A stretch of DNA of 41,035 nt. Origin: Kurthia gibsonii (lineage in GTDB: Bacteria > Bacillota > Bacilli > Bacillales_A > Planococcaceae). The notes beneath the pieces were generated by a model, which did not search any database, was not told where the DNA came from, and saw only the letters and a program-made list of their open reading frames with translations. Positions within the stretch are counted from its first letter, which is position 1; every line of letters starts with the position of its first letter. Location: NCBI RefSeq assembly GCF_006539985.1, contig NZ_BJOB01000023.1, positions 1-41,035 of the forward strand, given 5' to 3'. Shown here piece after piece: positions 15,039 through 23,660 of the stretch. The position numbers were made by a program, and so were the translations under genes.

Positions 15039-15479
15039 ATGATTTTATTTATCATGATATTACTCATCTCTTTAATTACGATGAAATGTATTCGTCTTTA
15101 TCACGAACATCCTATGACGTATGAACAATTACTGAGAAAAGGACTTGTGATGGAACTACTATTCATGGAGAATCGAGCAGTTGATGTTTATGAGAGGGGA
15201 TTACGCGAGCTGGATTTAACAGTAGACGAAGAAAATAATGTGCATTATTTAGTTGGCATGATCCAACAAAAATATCATAAGCAGTCAAAGCAAGCTGTAG
15301 CGCATTTTGAAGAAGTTTTTAAAAAGGAACCAGAATATTTAGCATACCGCAAAGAATATCAGCATATTTTAGACGCATATGAATCATCTAATCGAGAAGA
15401 ATTACCGCATATTGCAAAAATGCTCAAAAAACAAAGTCAGCACGATCACCGATTTTTAAAATTAAAATACCCAGAATAG
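15039..15479 (+). CDS. membrane-anchored TPR-like protein
   Basis: A 146-residue protein. One N-terminal membrane span (ILFIMILLISLITM) is followed by a helical cytoplasmic or extracytoplasmic region with tetratricopeptide-like pairs (AVDVYERGLREL; NNVHYLVGMIQQKY; KQAVAHFEEVFKKEPEYL). I know no named family member. The start at 15039 is fixed by AAGGAGG seven bases upstream; an ATG ten codons earlier lacks a site. It stands alone and ends at a strong terminator. A scaffold or assembly role is a guess from the repeats. Confidence 0.7.
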   Translation: MILFIMILLISLITMKCIRLYHEHPMTYEQLLRKGLVMELLFMENRAVDVYERGLRELDLTVDEENNVHYLVGMIQQKYHKQSKQAVAHFEEVFKKEPEYLAYRKEYQHILDAYESSNREELPHIAKMLKKQSQHDHRFLKLKYPE

Positions 15480-15506
15480 AGGTACAGCCATGTTTGAACA
15501 GTCAAA

Positions 15507-15557
15507 CAAATAAGGTAGTGATTTATGCAATCCAAACATAAATCACTACCTTTATTT
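15507..15557. terminator. bidirectional terminator
   Basis: A 16-bp perfect stem (15512-15527 with 15537-15552) with A/T flanks separates the converging TPR-like and KTSC genes. Confidence 0.85.
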
Positions 15558-15561
15558 GTGT

Positions 15562-15774
15562 TTAACCTAAACGAACAAAACGATACCGATCTTTAATGAA
15601 GCGCTTAAAATAAATGCCCAATGACTCTGCATCTAAAAATTCCTTCACAATTCGTTCAGGGACACCATAGTATTCGAAAACACCATCTTTTAAAAACTCA
15701 ACACGTAAAATCATAGCGCTCGCGTTATAGCCAATCGCCTGAATTTTTGAAGAACGAACTTGTTGCATAATCAT
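15562..15774 (-). CDS. KTSC-domain protein
   Basis: A 70-residue protein that is one KTSC domain. The lead motif appears as RSSKIQAIGYN, followed by LRVEFLKDGVFEYYGVPERIVKEFL and the closing SLGIYFKRFIKDRYRFVRL. These small domains occur alone or fused to nucleases and tRNA synthetase-like proteins and are thought to bind RNA or DNA; function is unproven. ATG at 15774 follows GGAGTGA; a second ATG two codons later is possible. It has its own strong promoter overlapped downstream by a predicted CcpA site. Confidence 0.85.
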   Translation of the reverse strand: MIMQQVRSSKIQAIGYNASAMILRVEFLKDGVFEYYGVPERIVKEFLDAESLGIYFKRFIKDRYRFVRLG

Positions 15775-15799
15775 GAGTCATCACTCCAATCGTAGTAGG

Positions 15800-15813
15800 T
15801 GAAAACGGTTTCA
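15800..15813. promoter_or_regulatory. predicted CcpA (cre) site
   Basis: TGAAAACGGTTTCA agrees at every position with the catabolite-response consensus TGWNANCGNTNWCA. It lies about 6-19 bases after the predicted start of the KTSC transcript, a position where CcpA represses. Confidence 0.7.
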
Positions 15814-15825
15814 TTTAGTGAATTT

Positions 15826-15854
15826 AATATACTATTAAACGAAAAGAATGTCAA
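15826..15854 (-). promoter_or_regulatory. strong sigma-A promoter of the KTSC gene
   Basis: On the minus strand a perfect TTGACA (15849-15854) stands 17 bp from TATATT (15826-15831). Confidence 0.75.
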
Positions 15855-15932
15855 CGAAATGAAGCGAAAAAAAGAAAATACGAGTGAATCAATGCCAATA
15901 AATGAATATGTTAATGTAATAAATAAATGTAT

Positions 15933-15975
15933 AAAAAGAGTGCTCTACATGCAACGTAGCAGAACACTCCTTTCT
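15933..15975 (-). terminator. terminator of proC
   Basis: GAGTG.TCTAC pairs with GTAG..ACACTC (15938-15948 with 15955-15969) with small internal bulges. The left flank is A-rich, giving a U run on the minus strand. Confidence 0.6.
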
Positions 15976-15985
15976 TATAAGTCGC

Positions 15986-16777
15986 TTATTTTAATACACG
16001 ATCTCTTGCAATGACCGCTTGTACCGCTTCGTAAATTGTACTAGCGAAATGATTGTTTTGAAGTGATGTCACACCTTGAATCGTTGTACCGCCCGGTGAG
16101 CAAACTTGATCGACAAGCGCCCATGGGTGTTCATTCGACTGAAGAACCATTTCAGCACTACCGAGTACAGCACTTGCAGCAATTTGGAGAGCAGTTCCTT
16201 TATCCATACCTTCCATCACAGCAGCACGTGCTAATGAATCGATATATAAATACGTGAACGCTGGAGAAGCGCCAGCAATTGCAGAGAACACATCGAACTG
16301 TTCTTCTGGAATTTCGATAACAGAGCCAACTGCTTCAAACATCGCTCGAACAGCTTGTTTCATGTCGTTTGTTAATTCGGGTGCACTCGCAAATCCTGTT
16401 GTAGAAGCGCCGACAATCGCATTAATGTTCGGCATGATACGACAGACAAGTTGGTGATTTAATCCTTGTTGTAATTGTGCGATGGTTTTACCAGCAGCCA
16501 TCGATACAACAACTTGATGTGGCTTTAATTGTCCCACAAGCTGTGCATAAACAACATCTAACTGCTGTGGTTGTACACCTAAAACAATCACATCTGCATC
16601 AAGTAATTCTTCTACAGAATGACATCCTACAATGCCATACTCTTTTTCAAAACGTGTTACTTTTTCCTGTGAGCGATTATATGCTAAAATTGTTTTTGCA
16701 TCATAATTTTCAGCGGCAAGCATCCCTTTAATAATCGCTTGCGCCATATTTCCTAATCCAATCCATCCATACATCAT
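15986..16777 (-). CDS. proC: pyrroline-5-carboxylate reductase
   Basis: A 263-residue enzyme that reduces pyrroline-5-carboxylate to proline with NAD(P)H, the last step of proline synthesis. The dinucleotide site is WIGLGNMAQAIIKGML and the C-terminal signature is VDQVCSPGGTTIQGV. QPQQLDVV and the helix region SAIAGASPAFTYLYIDSL are also typical. ATG at 16775-16777 (with a second ATG directly after) follows AAAGGAG by eight bases; an ATG six codons upstream overlaps that site. It is monocistronic with its own terminator. proA and proB are not in the window. Confidence 0.93.
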   Translation of the reverse strand: MMYGWIGLGNMAQAIIKGMLAAENYDAKTILAYNRSQEKVTRFEKEYGIVGCHSVEELLDADVIVLGVQPQQLDVVYAQLVGQLKPHQVVVSMAAGKTIAQLQQGLNHQLVCRIMPNINAIVGASTTGFASAPELTNDMKQAVRAMFEAVGSVIEIPEEQFDVFSAIAGASPAFTYLYIDSLARAAVMEGMDKGTALQIAASAVLGSAEMVLQSNEHPWALVDQVCSPGGTTIQGVTSLQNNHFASTIYEAVQAVIARDRVLK

Positions 16778-16989
16778 GTATAAAACTCCTTTCAAACTAG
16801 AAGTTAATTATAGGGTGTATCGTACGGAAAGAAAAGGATTGTGCTACATAAATATGAATGTTGTATATTATGTGAATTTCAATAGAAATGGTATGTAAAT
16901 AGTTAGAAGTTTGGTATGATAGAATTATTGCAATTTGTATAACATTATACGATTCGTACTTATTTTCTAGCTTATTGCTATGTAAAGGA

Positions 16990-17943
16990 ATGAAAAATCA
17001 ACCAATGCAAAGTGAAAAAAATCTAGAGCAAGAAACAACTGTCGAAATCTTTCAGGGAAGCAAGTCACAGTTATTAGCTCAAACCGTTAAAACAGGTATT
17101 ATTAAGTCGAACTTAATTCCGATGTTCGCTGGTTTGACATTAGCGCTATACAAGTATGAATTAAATCCAGTTGATTTAATTATGAATATTGTTGCGGCAA
17201 CAGTTGGTTCAGCAGCTGTTATCGCGTCAGCAGGTGCATTTAACAATGCATATGATCGTGATATTGACCGCTTAATGGAACGGACGAAGAAGCGTCCAAC
17301 TGTTACAGGTGAAATTTCTGTGAAAACGACGCTTATTTTAGCAACTGTATTAGCTATTTTTGGTGTAGGTGTGTTGTATGTTGCTACGCCAATGGCAGCA
17401 TTACTTGGATTCACAGGTCTATTCCTATACACAGTTCCTTACACAATGTGGACGAAGCGCCATACAGTTTATAATACGGAAGTTGGAAGTTTATCAGGTG
17501 CGATGCCACCGTTGATTGGATGGGCAGCCATCAATCCAAATATTTTAAACCCAGCTATTTTAAGTTTATTTGTCATTACACTGATTTGGCAGATGCCACA
17601 CTTCTATGCAATCGCAATTCGTAAAATGGACGACTACAAGGCAGCGAGTGTTCCGATGTTACCAGCAGCGAAAGGTATGCGTCGTACATACATTACAACA
17701 AATGTTTACCTCGTTCTACTCATCATTAGCTGTATTCCACTTGGTACATTGAGCTATGGATTAATGTCAGTTGCCATTTTACTAAGTATTGCTTGGCTCA
17801 TTATGAATGTTTATGGCTACCACAAAAAAGATCCAAAGAAATGGGCGACATTATTATTTGTCTACTCATTAATCCATATGACTGTATTATTCTCGACAGT
17901 TATTATTTATTCGTTAGTCGGTTTATACTTCAATTTACATTAA
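16990..17943 (+). CDS. ctaB: protoheme IX farnesyltransferase (heme O synthase)
   Basis: A 317-residue UbiA-family prenyltransferase that adds a farnesyl group to heme B for cytochrome oxidase. The first aspartate-rich motif is NAYDRDIDRLMERTKKRP (86-103), and the second region is IAIRKMDDYKAASVPMLP. About eight to nine membrane spans surround them. The start is unsure: ATG 16990 directly abuts its AAAGGA, while ATG 17005 is 15 bases away; the N-terminal tail is not conserved, so this affects few residues. It stands alone: ctaA and the cta oxidase operon are not nearby. It ends at a strong terminator. Confidence 0.92.
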   Translation: MKNQPMQSEKNLEQETTVEIFQGSKSQLLAQTVKTGIIKSNLIPMFAGLTLALYKYELNPVDLIMNIVAATVGSAAVIASAGAFNNAYDRDIDRLMERTKKRPTVTGEISVKTTLILATVLAIFGVGVLYVATPMAALLGFTGLFLYTVPYTMWTKRHTVYNTEVGSLSGAMPPLIGWAAINPNILNPAILSLFVITLIWQMPHFYAIAIRKMDDYKAASVPMLPAAKGMRRTYITTNVYLVLLIISCIPLGTLSYGLMSVAILLSIAWLIMNVYGYHKKDPKKWATLLFVYSLIHMTVLFSTVIIYSLVGLYFNLH

Positions 17944-17960
17944 AATTTTTAAACACAATC

Positions 17961-18001
17961 AAAAAGACTTTGGAAAGTTTAGGCTTTCTAAAGTCTTTTT
18001 A
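17961..18001. terminator. bidirectional terminator after ctaB
   Basis: A 17-bp stem with one G-U pair (17961-17977 with 17984-18000) has A and T tracts. It serves ctaB and the converging minus-strand membrane gene. Confidence 0.85.
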
Positions 18002-18014
18002 TATGATTTTAAAT

Positions 18015-18899
18015 TTATGAGAGATCGGGTCGACTAATAAAGATTGGAATAATATCAAAATGAATATGCTCAATTTGATAATGATTTAAGACGAAATTCG
18101 TAATGTCATCAATAATTTGATTCAGATGATGTTCATTCCCTTGAATTACTAATTCGCATTTTACACCGAAAAGTTGTGGTGTAATTGCCCAAGCTTGTAA
18201 CTTTTCCACCTGTTTGACAGATTCAAAAGAGTGTAAATCTTGACTTAACTGAACGAGGTCTAGACTGTTTGACGCACCATAAGAGAGATAGATGCTGCCT
18301 GTTTTAATTAATGACCAGCCATTTTTGAAAAGGTAAATAGCGATGATACAAGTAGCTAACTGGTCAATTAATAAAGTAGTGGTCACATCATAGGCGATAT
18401 TGGCTGTAAATACAGCTAGAATTGGTAAAAAGAATAGTAACGCGCGTTTGATGAATTGTTTTCTCGTTTGTATGTGCGTTGCACGCTTATGCAGTTGAAT
18501 AAAAGCATATAAAACAAAGAGAGCGCTCATAGTAGTTAATGTATATACTGCATTAGGATCAAGTGGTAATGTAGGTTCTTGTAGCATGAACCACAGCATG
18601 TAGACGCCACCAATCAGCCATAAAAAACCAGTGAATAGAGGGAATAGAATGTGTAAATTGGGTGATGTTTGTTGTTGTTTTTTACTATGCTGTCGTTTTA
18701 TAGGGCGTTGAGCTGAACGCTCTAAGTAGCATATACAAGCACATGAGGCAAAGAGAAGGGATAGTGCTAATTGTGATGAACTATGCGAACGACTAAAACT
18801 AAAAAGTTCGATAAAAGCAGCTGTCATAAAAATAAGCATAGCCGTCTTGAGATAGGGATTCATACGTGGGTTTTTCGTTTGAATAATTGAGCCGAGCAT
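18015..18899 (-). CDS. divergent cation-diffusion-facilitator-like membrane protein
   Basis: A 294-residue protein with about six membrane spans and a soluble C-terminal domain. The layout recalls cation diffusion facilitators: an N-terminal span pair, a basic loop (SAQRPIKRQHSKKQQQ), a span IDQLATCIIAIYLFKNGWSLIKTG, and a C-terminal part (FGVKCELVIQGNEHHLNQIIDDITNFVLNHYQ) like the family's ferredoxin-like domain. The usual HxxxD/DxxxD metal sites in the spans are not evident, so transport of Zn, Fe or Mn is doubtful. ATG 18899 follows AGGAG by eight bases; the GTG at 18908 lies against that site. It is probably co-transcribed with the small membrane gene upstream. Confidence 0.6.
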   Translation of the reverse strand: MLGSIIQTKNPRMNPYLKTAMLIFMTAAFIELFSFSRSHSSSQLALSLLFASCACICYLERSAQRPIKRQHSKKQQQTSPNLHILFPLFTGFLWLIGGVYMLWFMLQEPTLPLDPNAVYTLTTMSALFVLYAFIQLHKRATHIQTRKQFIKRALLFFLPILAVFTANIAYDVTTTLLIDQLATCIIAIYLFKNGWSLIKTGSIYLSYGASNSLDLVQLSQDLHSFESVKQVEKLQAWAITPQLFGVKCELVIQGNEHHLNQIIDDITNFVLNHYQIEHIHFDIIPIFISRPDLS

Positions 18900-18904
18900 A
18901 TCGT

Positions 18905-19105
18905 TCACTCCTGACTTTCTTCGGTAGGTGATTGTTTACGACAAACGATATATACTAATAATGTCAGTAAAACAATCGGAATGACATAAATTTGTGCAAT
19001 GATTAATTTTGAGGAGAAGTTATGGTACATACTAGAAGTTGGTAGAAAGAGGGCAATACACAATCCGCCCATGTACATAAAAAAGGCTAATTTGAATGCA
19101 TTCAT
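18905..19105 (-). CDS. small two-span membrane protein
   Basis: A 66-residue hydrophobic protein with two predicted spans (about residues 5-20 and 35-58) and an acidic, hydrophilic tail (QSPTEESQE). I do not recognise a family. GAGGTG lies eight bases before ATG. The stop is five bases from the next start, so it forms a two-gene unit with the CDF-like protein and may be its partner. Confidence 0.6.
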   Translation of the reverse strand: MNAFKLAFFMYMGGLCIALFLPTSSMYHNFSSKLIIAQIYVIPIVLLTLLVYIVCRKQSPTEESQE

Positions 19106-19195
19106 TTTCGTAACACCTCATTTCAGACTATTAACATACTACCCAAGTTTTATAGAAAATAATCGACTGATTAGCGGAAAAGGAGCAAATAGATA

Positions 19196-20236
19196 ATGTA
19201 TGATTTACATATTATAGGCGATCAAATTGTACGAGAACTTGGACAACTCATTCAAGAGCAGATTATCGTAACGAATCAACAAGGGATGATTAAAGCGAGC
19301 ACAGAGCCAGAGAGAGTGGGTTCTTTTCACGAAGGTTCACTTCTTGCGATGCGTAAAAAACAAATTTTGCATATGAAGCAATCTGAAGTAGAGAAACTAC
19401 AAGGGGTTCGCCCAGGCATGGTGTTTCCAATTATTATTCAAAATGAGCCAATTGGCGTTATTGGGGTAACGGGCGATCCAAAGCATATCTCACAATATGG
19501 AATGCTCGTAAAACGTTTAGCTGAAATGCTGATTTCTGATTTTATTCATCAACGCGACCATGTTCAAAAAGAACAGTTTTTAGCTCAATTATTACAAGGG
19601 ATGAGCGAGAAAGAGGTGCGACGTGGTGCAAAAGAGTTGAAAATGGAAGCAGCGCAACTATATCGCATTGTTATAGTAGAGGATGTATTACGTGAGTGGA
19701 TGCATGAACACGTAAAAAAAGAATTATTTACAGCTATTCATCAAGGGCAGTATGCAATATTATTGCCGGCTAATCAAGAAGTAGCGTTTTTATATGATTG
19801 GCAACAAAAAGTAGGAATCGGTGGTACATATTTATTAGAGCAAATTAAGCTTTCTTATGAAGAAGCAAAAACAGCATTACTCTATTGCTCAAAAGAAAGA
19901 CTTGTGGTTCAAGAGAGTGAACTAACGATGGAATTGATTGTTGCAGACATTACGAGAGAGCGTGCGATGAAGTTTGTATCGCGCGTATGTGGTTCACTTG
20001 TAAAAGATTCAATGTTATTTGAACATATGTATTTGAGAATTATGACGGATTGGACATTGAATGAACTAGCAAGTTACCTTCACATTCATCGCAATACATT
20101 AAATTACCGCTTAATGAAAATTGAAGAAAAATTAGGGTATAAATTAACAGATGTAAAGGGAAGAGCAAATTTATATATGAGTTGCTTACTCATTGAAAAG
20201 TTCCAATTATATGATTTTGTGCAAATGCACAAATAA
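19196..20236 (+). CDS. CdaR/YsfB-type transcriptional regulator
   Basis: A 346-residue regulator. The N-terminal half is a sugar-diacid recognition domain (IIVTNQQGMIKASTEPERVGSFHEG; VFPIIIQNEPIGVIGVTGDP). The C-terminal part is a PucR-type helix-turn-helix (NELASYLHIHRNTLNYRLMKIEEKLG). The central region is variable. Family members such as E. coli CdaR activate genes for glycolate, glycerate or sugar diacid use. The glcD-glcF pair follows 78 bp downstream in the same orientation, the order seen for B. subtilis ysfB-ysfC-ysfD. I infer it senses a 2-hydroxy acid and controls that pair. AAAAGGAGC upstream supports the start. Confidence 0.88.
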   Translation: MYDLHIIGDQIVRELGQLIQEQIIVTNQQGMIKASTEPERVGSFHEGSLLAMRKKQILHMKQSEVEKLQGVRPGMVFPIIIQNEPIGVIGVTGDPKHISQYGMLVKRLAEMLISDFIHQRDHVQKEQFLAQLLQGMSEKEVRRGAKELKMEAAQLYRIVIVEDVLREWMHEHVKKELFTAIHQGQYAILLPANQEVAFLYDWQQKVGIGGTYLLEQIKLSYEEAKTALLYCSKERLVVQESELTMELIVADITRERAMKFVSRVCGSLVKDSMLFEHMYLRIMTDWTLNELASYLHIHRNTLNYRLMKIEEKLGYKLTDVKGRANLYMSCLLIEKFQLYDFVQMHK

Positions 20237-20314
20237 ACATAAAAAGATTTGGATAACAGAACGATACACGAAAACTGCGCAAAACTCTATAATAAGAAGA
20301 AGGGGGGATTCGAA

Positions 20315-21730
20315 ATGAATGCACAGTTTTTAAATGAATTGACAGAATTATTAGGAAAAGAGAATATGAAAACAACACAAGCACAACTACTTGCGTATTC
20401 GTATGATGCGACAGCGAACTTTCAAGCTTTACCAGACGTAGTAGTTAGCCCGCGACATACAGAGGATGTTGTGGCAATCGTGAAGTTATGTGACCGTTAT
20501 GAAGTGCCGATTGTACCAAGAGGTTCAGGAACGAATTTAGCAGCGGGTACATGTCCGACACAGGGCGGTCTTGTGATGTTATTTAATCATATGAATCAAA
20601 TTTTAGAGTTAGATGCGGATAATTTAACACTAACCGTTCAACCAGGTGTGATTACACAAACCATTCATGAATATGTGGAATCAAAGGGATTATTCTATCC
20701 ACCAGATCCAAGCTCGATGAAGATTTCTACAATCGGTGGGAATGTGAATGAAAACTCAGGTGGTCTACGCGGTTTAAAATACGGTGTGACAAAAGATTAT
20801 GTACTTGGCTTAACCGTTGTTTTACCAAGTGGTGAAGTTTTAACATGTGGTGGTAAGTTAGCAAAAGATGTGGCAGGTTACGATTTAAAAGCGATGCTTG
20901 TTGGTTCAGAAGGTACGCTAGGGATTATTACAGAAATTGTTTTAAAATTGATTCCAAAACCCGTCGCACAAAAAACAGCGATTGCGCATTTTGATTCATT
21001 AGATGCAGCAGCCGAAACGGTATCACAGATTATTGCTGCGAAAATTATTCCAGCAACACTCGAATTTTTAGATAATGGTACGATTCAAGCGGTAGAGGAG
21101 TTTATGCATTTAGGTCTACCACTTGATTTACAAGCCTTTTTACTAATGGAACAAGACGGTGAAGAAGCACAAGTAGAACGTGATGTAGCACAGATGATTG
21201 AGATTGCAAAAGAGAATGGTGCAATCTTTACAGCAGTTGCGGAAAGTGAAGCAGAGGCGATGAAGTTAAAAACAGGACGACGCGTGGCATTATCAGCACT
21301 TGCAAGAAAACGTCCGACAACGATTTTAGAAGATGCGACAGTTCCGCGTTCAGAGCTTGCGACAATGGTTCGTGCAATTGAACAAATCGCACGTGATTAT
21401 CGCGTTCAAATTTCAACATTTGGTCATGCGGGTGATGGTAATTTACACCCAACTTGTTTAACAGATGTACGTGACGCGGAAGAAATGGAACGCGTGGAAC
21501 AAGCTTTTGAAGCCATTTTCGATGCATCTCTTAAATTAGGCGGTACACTAACAGGTGAGCATGGTGTAGGCGAGATGAAATCACCTTACTTAGCTTGGCG
21601 ACTAGGAGAGGAAGGCATGTTTGTTATGCGTGCCATCAAACAGTCTATTGATCCAAAGAATATTATGAACCCGAATAAAATCTTTGCAAAATCACAAAAA
21701 TTAAGAGTGGTGATTCATCATGGTGAATAA
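20315..21730 (+). CDS. glcD: glycolate oxidase subunit GlcD
   Basis: A 471-residue FAD-linked oxidase. It has a PCMH-type FAD-binding domain in the N-terminal half (PDVVVSPRHTEDVV; VPRGSGTNLAAG; STIGGNVNENSGG; GSEGTLGIITEI) and a C-terminal cap ending in the family motif TFGHAGDGNLHP and GEHGVGEMK. It oxidises glycolate or D-lactate-like 2-hydroxy acids and passes electrons to GlcF. ATG 20315 follows AAGGGGGG; an in-frame upstream start at 20249 lacks a site. It overlaps glcF by 11 bp. No glcE is present, as in the two-subunit Bacillus form. Confidence 0.92.
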   Translation: MNAQFLNELTELLGKENMKTTQAQLLAYSYDATANFQALPDVVVSPRHTEDVVAIVKLCDRYEVPIVPRGSGTNLAAGTCPTQGGLVMLFNHMNQILELDADNLTLTVQPGVITQTIHEYVESKGLFYPPDPSSMKISTIGGNVNENSGGLRGLKYGVTKDYVLGLTVVLPSGEVLTCGGKLAKDVAGYDLKAMLVGSEGTLGIITEIVLKLIPKPVAQKTAIAHFDSLDAAAETVSQIIAAKIIPATLEFLDNGTIQAVEEFMHLGLPLDLQAFLLMEQDGEEAQVERDVAQMIEIAKENGAIFTAVAESEAEAMKLKTGRRVALSALARKRPTTILEDATVPRSELATMVRAIEQIARDYRVQISTFGHAGDGNLHPTCLTDVRDAEEMERVEQAFEAIFDASLKLGGTLTGEHGVGEMKSPYLAWRLGEEGMFVMRAIKQSIDPKNIMNPNKIFAKSQKLRVVIHHGE

Positions 21731-23045
21731 TGCTGAGTTAATGCAAAAAGCATTTGAAAAAACAGTTGATGAAGATTTATTACTCGATTGTATGCGCTGT
21801 GGCTTCTGTTTACCAGCTTGCCCGACTTATATACACACGAATGCAGAAGAAGCACATTCACCAAGAGGACGTATTGCCTTAATGAAAGCAGTGCGTGATG
21901 GAAAAGTGGTATGGGATGCAAGTATTGAAGAATCATTCAACATGTGTTTAGGATGTCGAGCATGTGAACCAGCTTGTCCAGCAGGCGTACAATATGGTCC
22001 GTTAATTGAACAAACACGCCATGCGATTCAGCTTGGTAAAACACGTAAGCCACTTGAAAAAGCTGTACGTGGTGCAACATTCGACGGGTTATTTGCGAAT
22101 CAAAAAGCGATGACAGGAGCGGTTAATTTAGTCCGCTTTTATCAAAAGTCAGGTTTGCAAAAAGTAACGCGAAAAATCGGCTTCCTAAATTTATTCCCAC
22201 CGTTTATGAAAGAGATGGAAGGTGTATTACCAGAACCAGCGAAGAAGTCGTTGCCAGCACTTCCACAGTTACCGAAGAAGCAAATCCATGTATCTTTCTT
22301 CTCAGGTTGTTTGATGGATACTTTATTTTTAGAGACGAATCGTAAAACGATTGCCTTACTTGAGATGCTTGGTGCAAAGGTAACGATTCCAAAACAGCAA
22401 CAGTGCTGTGGTGCGCTACATGGACATAGTGGTGAGATGGATAAAGCAAAGCGTAATGCACGTGCCAATTTAGATGTTTTTACAGATGATTCCGTTGATT
22501 ATATCGTGAATAATGCAGGTGGCTGTGGCGCATTCTTAGCAGAATATGACCATCATTTAGCACATGATCCCGTATATGAGAAACGTGCGAAAACCTTTAC
22601 AGAGAAGCAAATTGATGTATCCAGTTTACTTGTAAAATTAGGACTACCTGAATTCTTACAAACACTTCAGCCAACAGCACGTAAAAAGATTACGTATCAA
22701 GATTCATGTCACTTACGCAATGTAAATGGTGTAAGTGAAGAACCACGTCAGATTCTAAAGAGTATGACTGGATTTGAATATGAAGAACTAGTTGGTGCAA
22801 ATACATGTTGTGGCTCAGCAGGTATTTATAATATCTTACAACCAGAGATGGCCGATGCGATTTTAGAAACGAAGATGCAACATGTACAAGATATCAATCC
22901 AGATATTGTTGTTACAGCGAACCCAGGTTGCTTAATGCAAATGCAAAAAGGGATTCAGGCAACTTGTTCACATCACGGTGATCAAACAGCGACACATATT
23001 GCCGATCTAGTATTTGATTATATTGTAGAAAATACATCTGTCTAA
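21720..23045 (+). CDS. glcF: glycolate oxidase iron-sulfur subunit GlcF
   Basis: A 441-residue protein with two [4Fe-4S] cluster motifs, Cys24/27/30/34 (CMRCGFCLPACP) and Cys76/79/82/86 (CLGCRACEPACP). Two CCG domains follow (CCGALHG and CCGSAGIYN), as in heterodisulfide-reductase-like subunits. It receives electrons from GlcD and likely passes them to the quinone pool at the membrane. The start overlaps glcD, so translation is coupled. A hairpin terminator follows directly. Confidence 0.93.
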   Translation: MVNNAELMQKAFEKTVDEDLLLDCMRCGFCLPACPTYIHTNAEEAHSPRGRIALMKAVRDGKVVWDASIEESFNMCLGCRACEPACPAGVQYGPLIEQTRHAIQLGKTRKPLEKAVRGATFDGLFANQKAMTGAVNLVRFYQKSGLQKVTRKIGFLNLFPPFMKEMEGVLPEPAKKSLPALPQLPKKQIHVSFFSGCLMDTLFLETNRKTIALLEMLGAKVTIPKQQQCCGALHGHSGEMDKAKRNARANLDVFTDDSVDYIVNNAGGCGAFLAEYDHHLAHDPVYEKRAKTFTEKQIDVSSLLVKLGLPEFLQTLQPTARKKITYQDSCHLRNVNGVSEEPRQILKSMTGFEYEELVGANTCCGSAGIYNILQPEMADAILETKMQHVQDINPDIVVTANPGCLMQMQKGIQATCSHHGDQTATHIADLVFDYIVENTSV

Positions 23046-23049
23046 CATG

Positions 23050-23084
23050 AAAAGGAGTATCACAATCGTGATGCTTCTTTTTTA
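23050..23084 (+). terminator. terminator after glcF
   Basis: A 14-bp stem with two G-U pairs (23050-23063 with 23068-23081) ends in six T. It starts four bases after the glcF stop and ends the regulator-glcD-glcF unit. Confidence 0.75.
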
Positions 23085-23089
23085 TACAT

Positions 23090-23118
23090 CTGACGGAAAG
23101 AGGGAATTACGTTATAAT
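23090..23118 (+). promoter_or_regulatory. promoter of the DUF1648 gene
   Basis: CTGACG (23090-23095) and a perfect TATAAT (23113-23118) are 17 bp apart. The short leader contains the AAGGAGGG ribosome site. Confidence 0.6.
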
Positions 23119-23139
23119 ATAGAAAAAGGAGGGAATCTG

Positions 23140-23649
23140 ATGTATGATGTGAAAAAGATGAAGCAATTTGATGTTCCTTTTACACCGATGGAACGATTAT
23201 ATACACGTTTAACCTTGCTTATTTGGGGTGTTTTAGTCATCTATATTGCGATGGTTTGGCAAAAAATTCCAATCGAGATTCCACTACATTATAATGCGCT
23301 AGGTGAACTCGATTCGACAGGTTCTAAATGGACGATGTTGACGATACCGATTGTTACATACTGCTTCTGGTCGTTAATGAATTTTATGATGAAACATCCA
23401 GAGTGGGGGAATTATCCTGCACGATTAAATGAACAGAATGCAGAAGCTTTTTATACACATAATCGTAAACTAATCGTTGTGTTACGAAATGGAGGCAGTC
23501 TATTTTTTGCTTTCGTGTTAGCTGAGATGGTGTTTGTATCACTTGGTATAATGGCATCACAAGGCATTACAACATATGCCACTTTACTCAGTATTTTTGT
23601 TATTTTACCGCTCGCAATTGGCGTCGTACAAAGTCGTAAGATTCAATAG
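23140..23649 (+). CDS. DUF1648 membrane protein
   Basis: A 169-residue protein with about four membrane spans. The segment IPIEIPLHYNALGELDSTGSK is the DUF1648 signature (IPxHFNxxGxxD type), found in SdpI-like and related membrane proteins of Gram-positive bacteria. B. subtilis SdpI is an immunity protein and signal receptor, but this shorter protein matches only the first domain, so immunity is not implied. ATG 23140 follows AAGGAGGG; the in-frame start at 23047 lies inside the glcF terminator. It is likely co-transcribed with the next gene, 11 bp downstream. Confidence 0.75.
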   Translation: MYDVKKMKQFDVPFTPMERLYTRLTLLIWGVLVIYIAMVWQKIPIEIPLHYNALGELDSTGSKWTMLTIPIVTYCFWSLMNFMMKHPEWGNYPARLNEQNAEAFYTHNRKLIVVLRNGGSLFFAFVLAEMVFVSLGIMASQGITTYATLLSIFVILPLAIGVVQSRKIQ

Positions 23650-23660
23650 GAGGATGAAGG

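Noticed and set aside
15799-16014. 71-codon plus-strand ORF between the KTSC and proC genes
   Set aside because: It starts inside the cre site, has no ribosome site and runs through the proC terminator and the end of proC.
20289-20294. TATAAT just before glcD
   Set aside because: The implied start site would fall in the glcD ribosome site, and there is no -35 box.
23140-23649. SdpI-type immunity protein
   Set aside because: Only the first domain (DUF1648) is recognisable, and no toxin genes are nearby.
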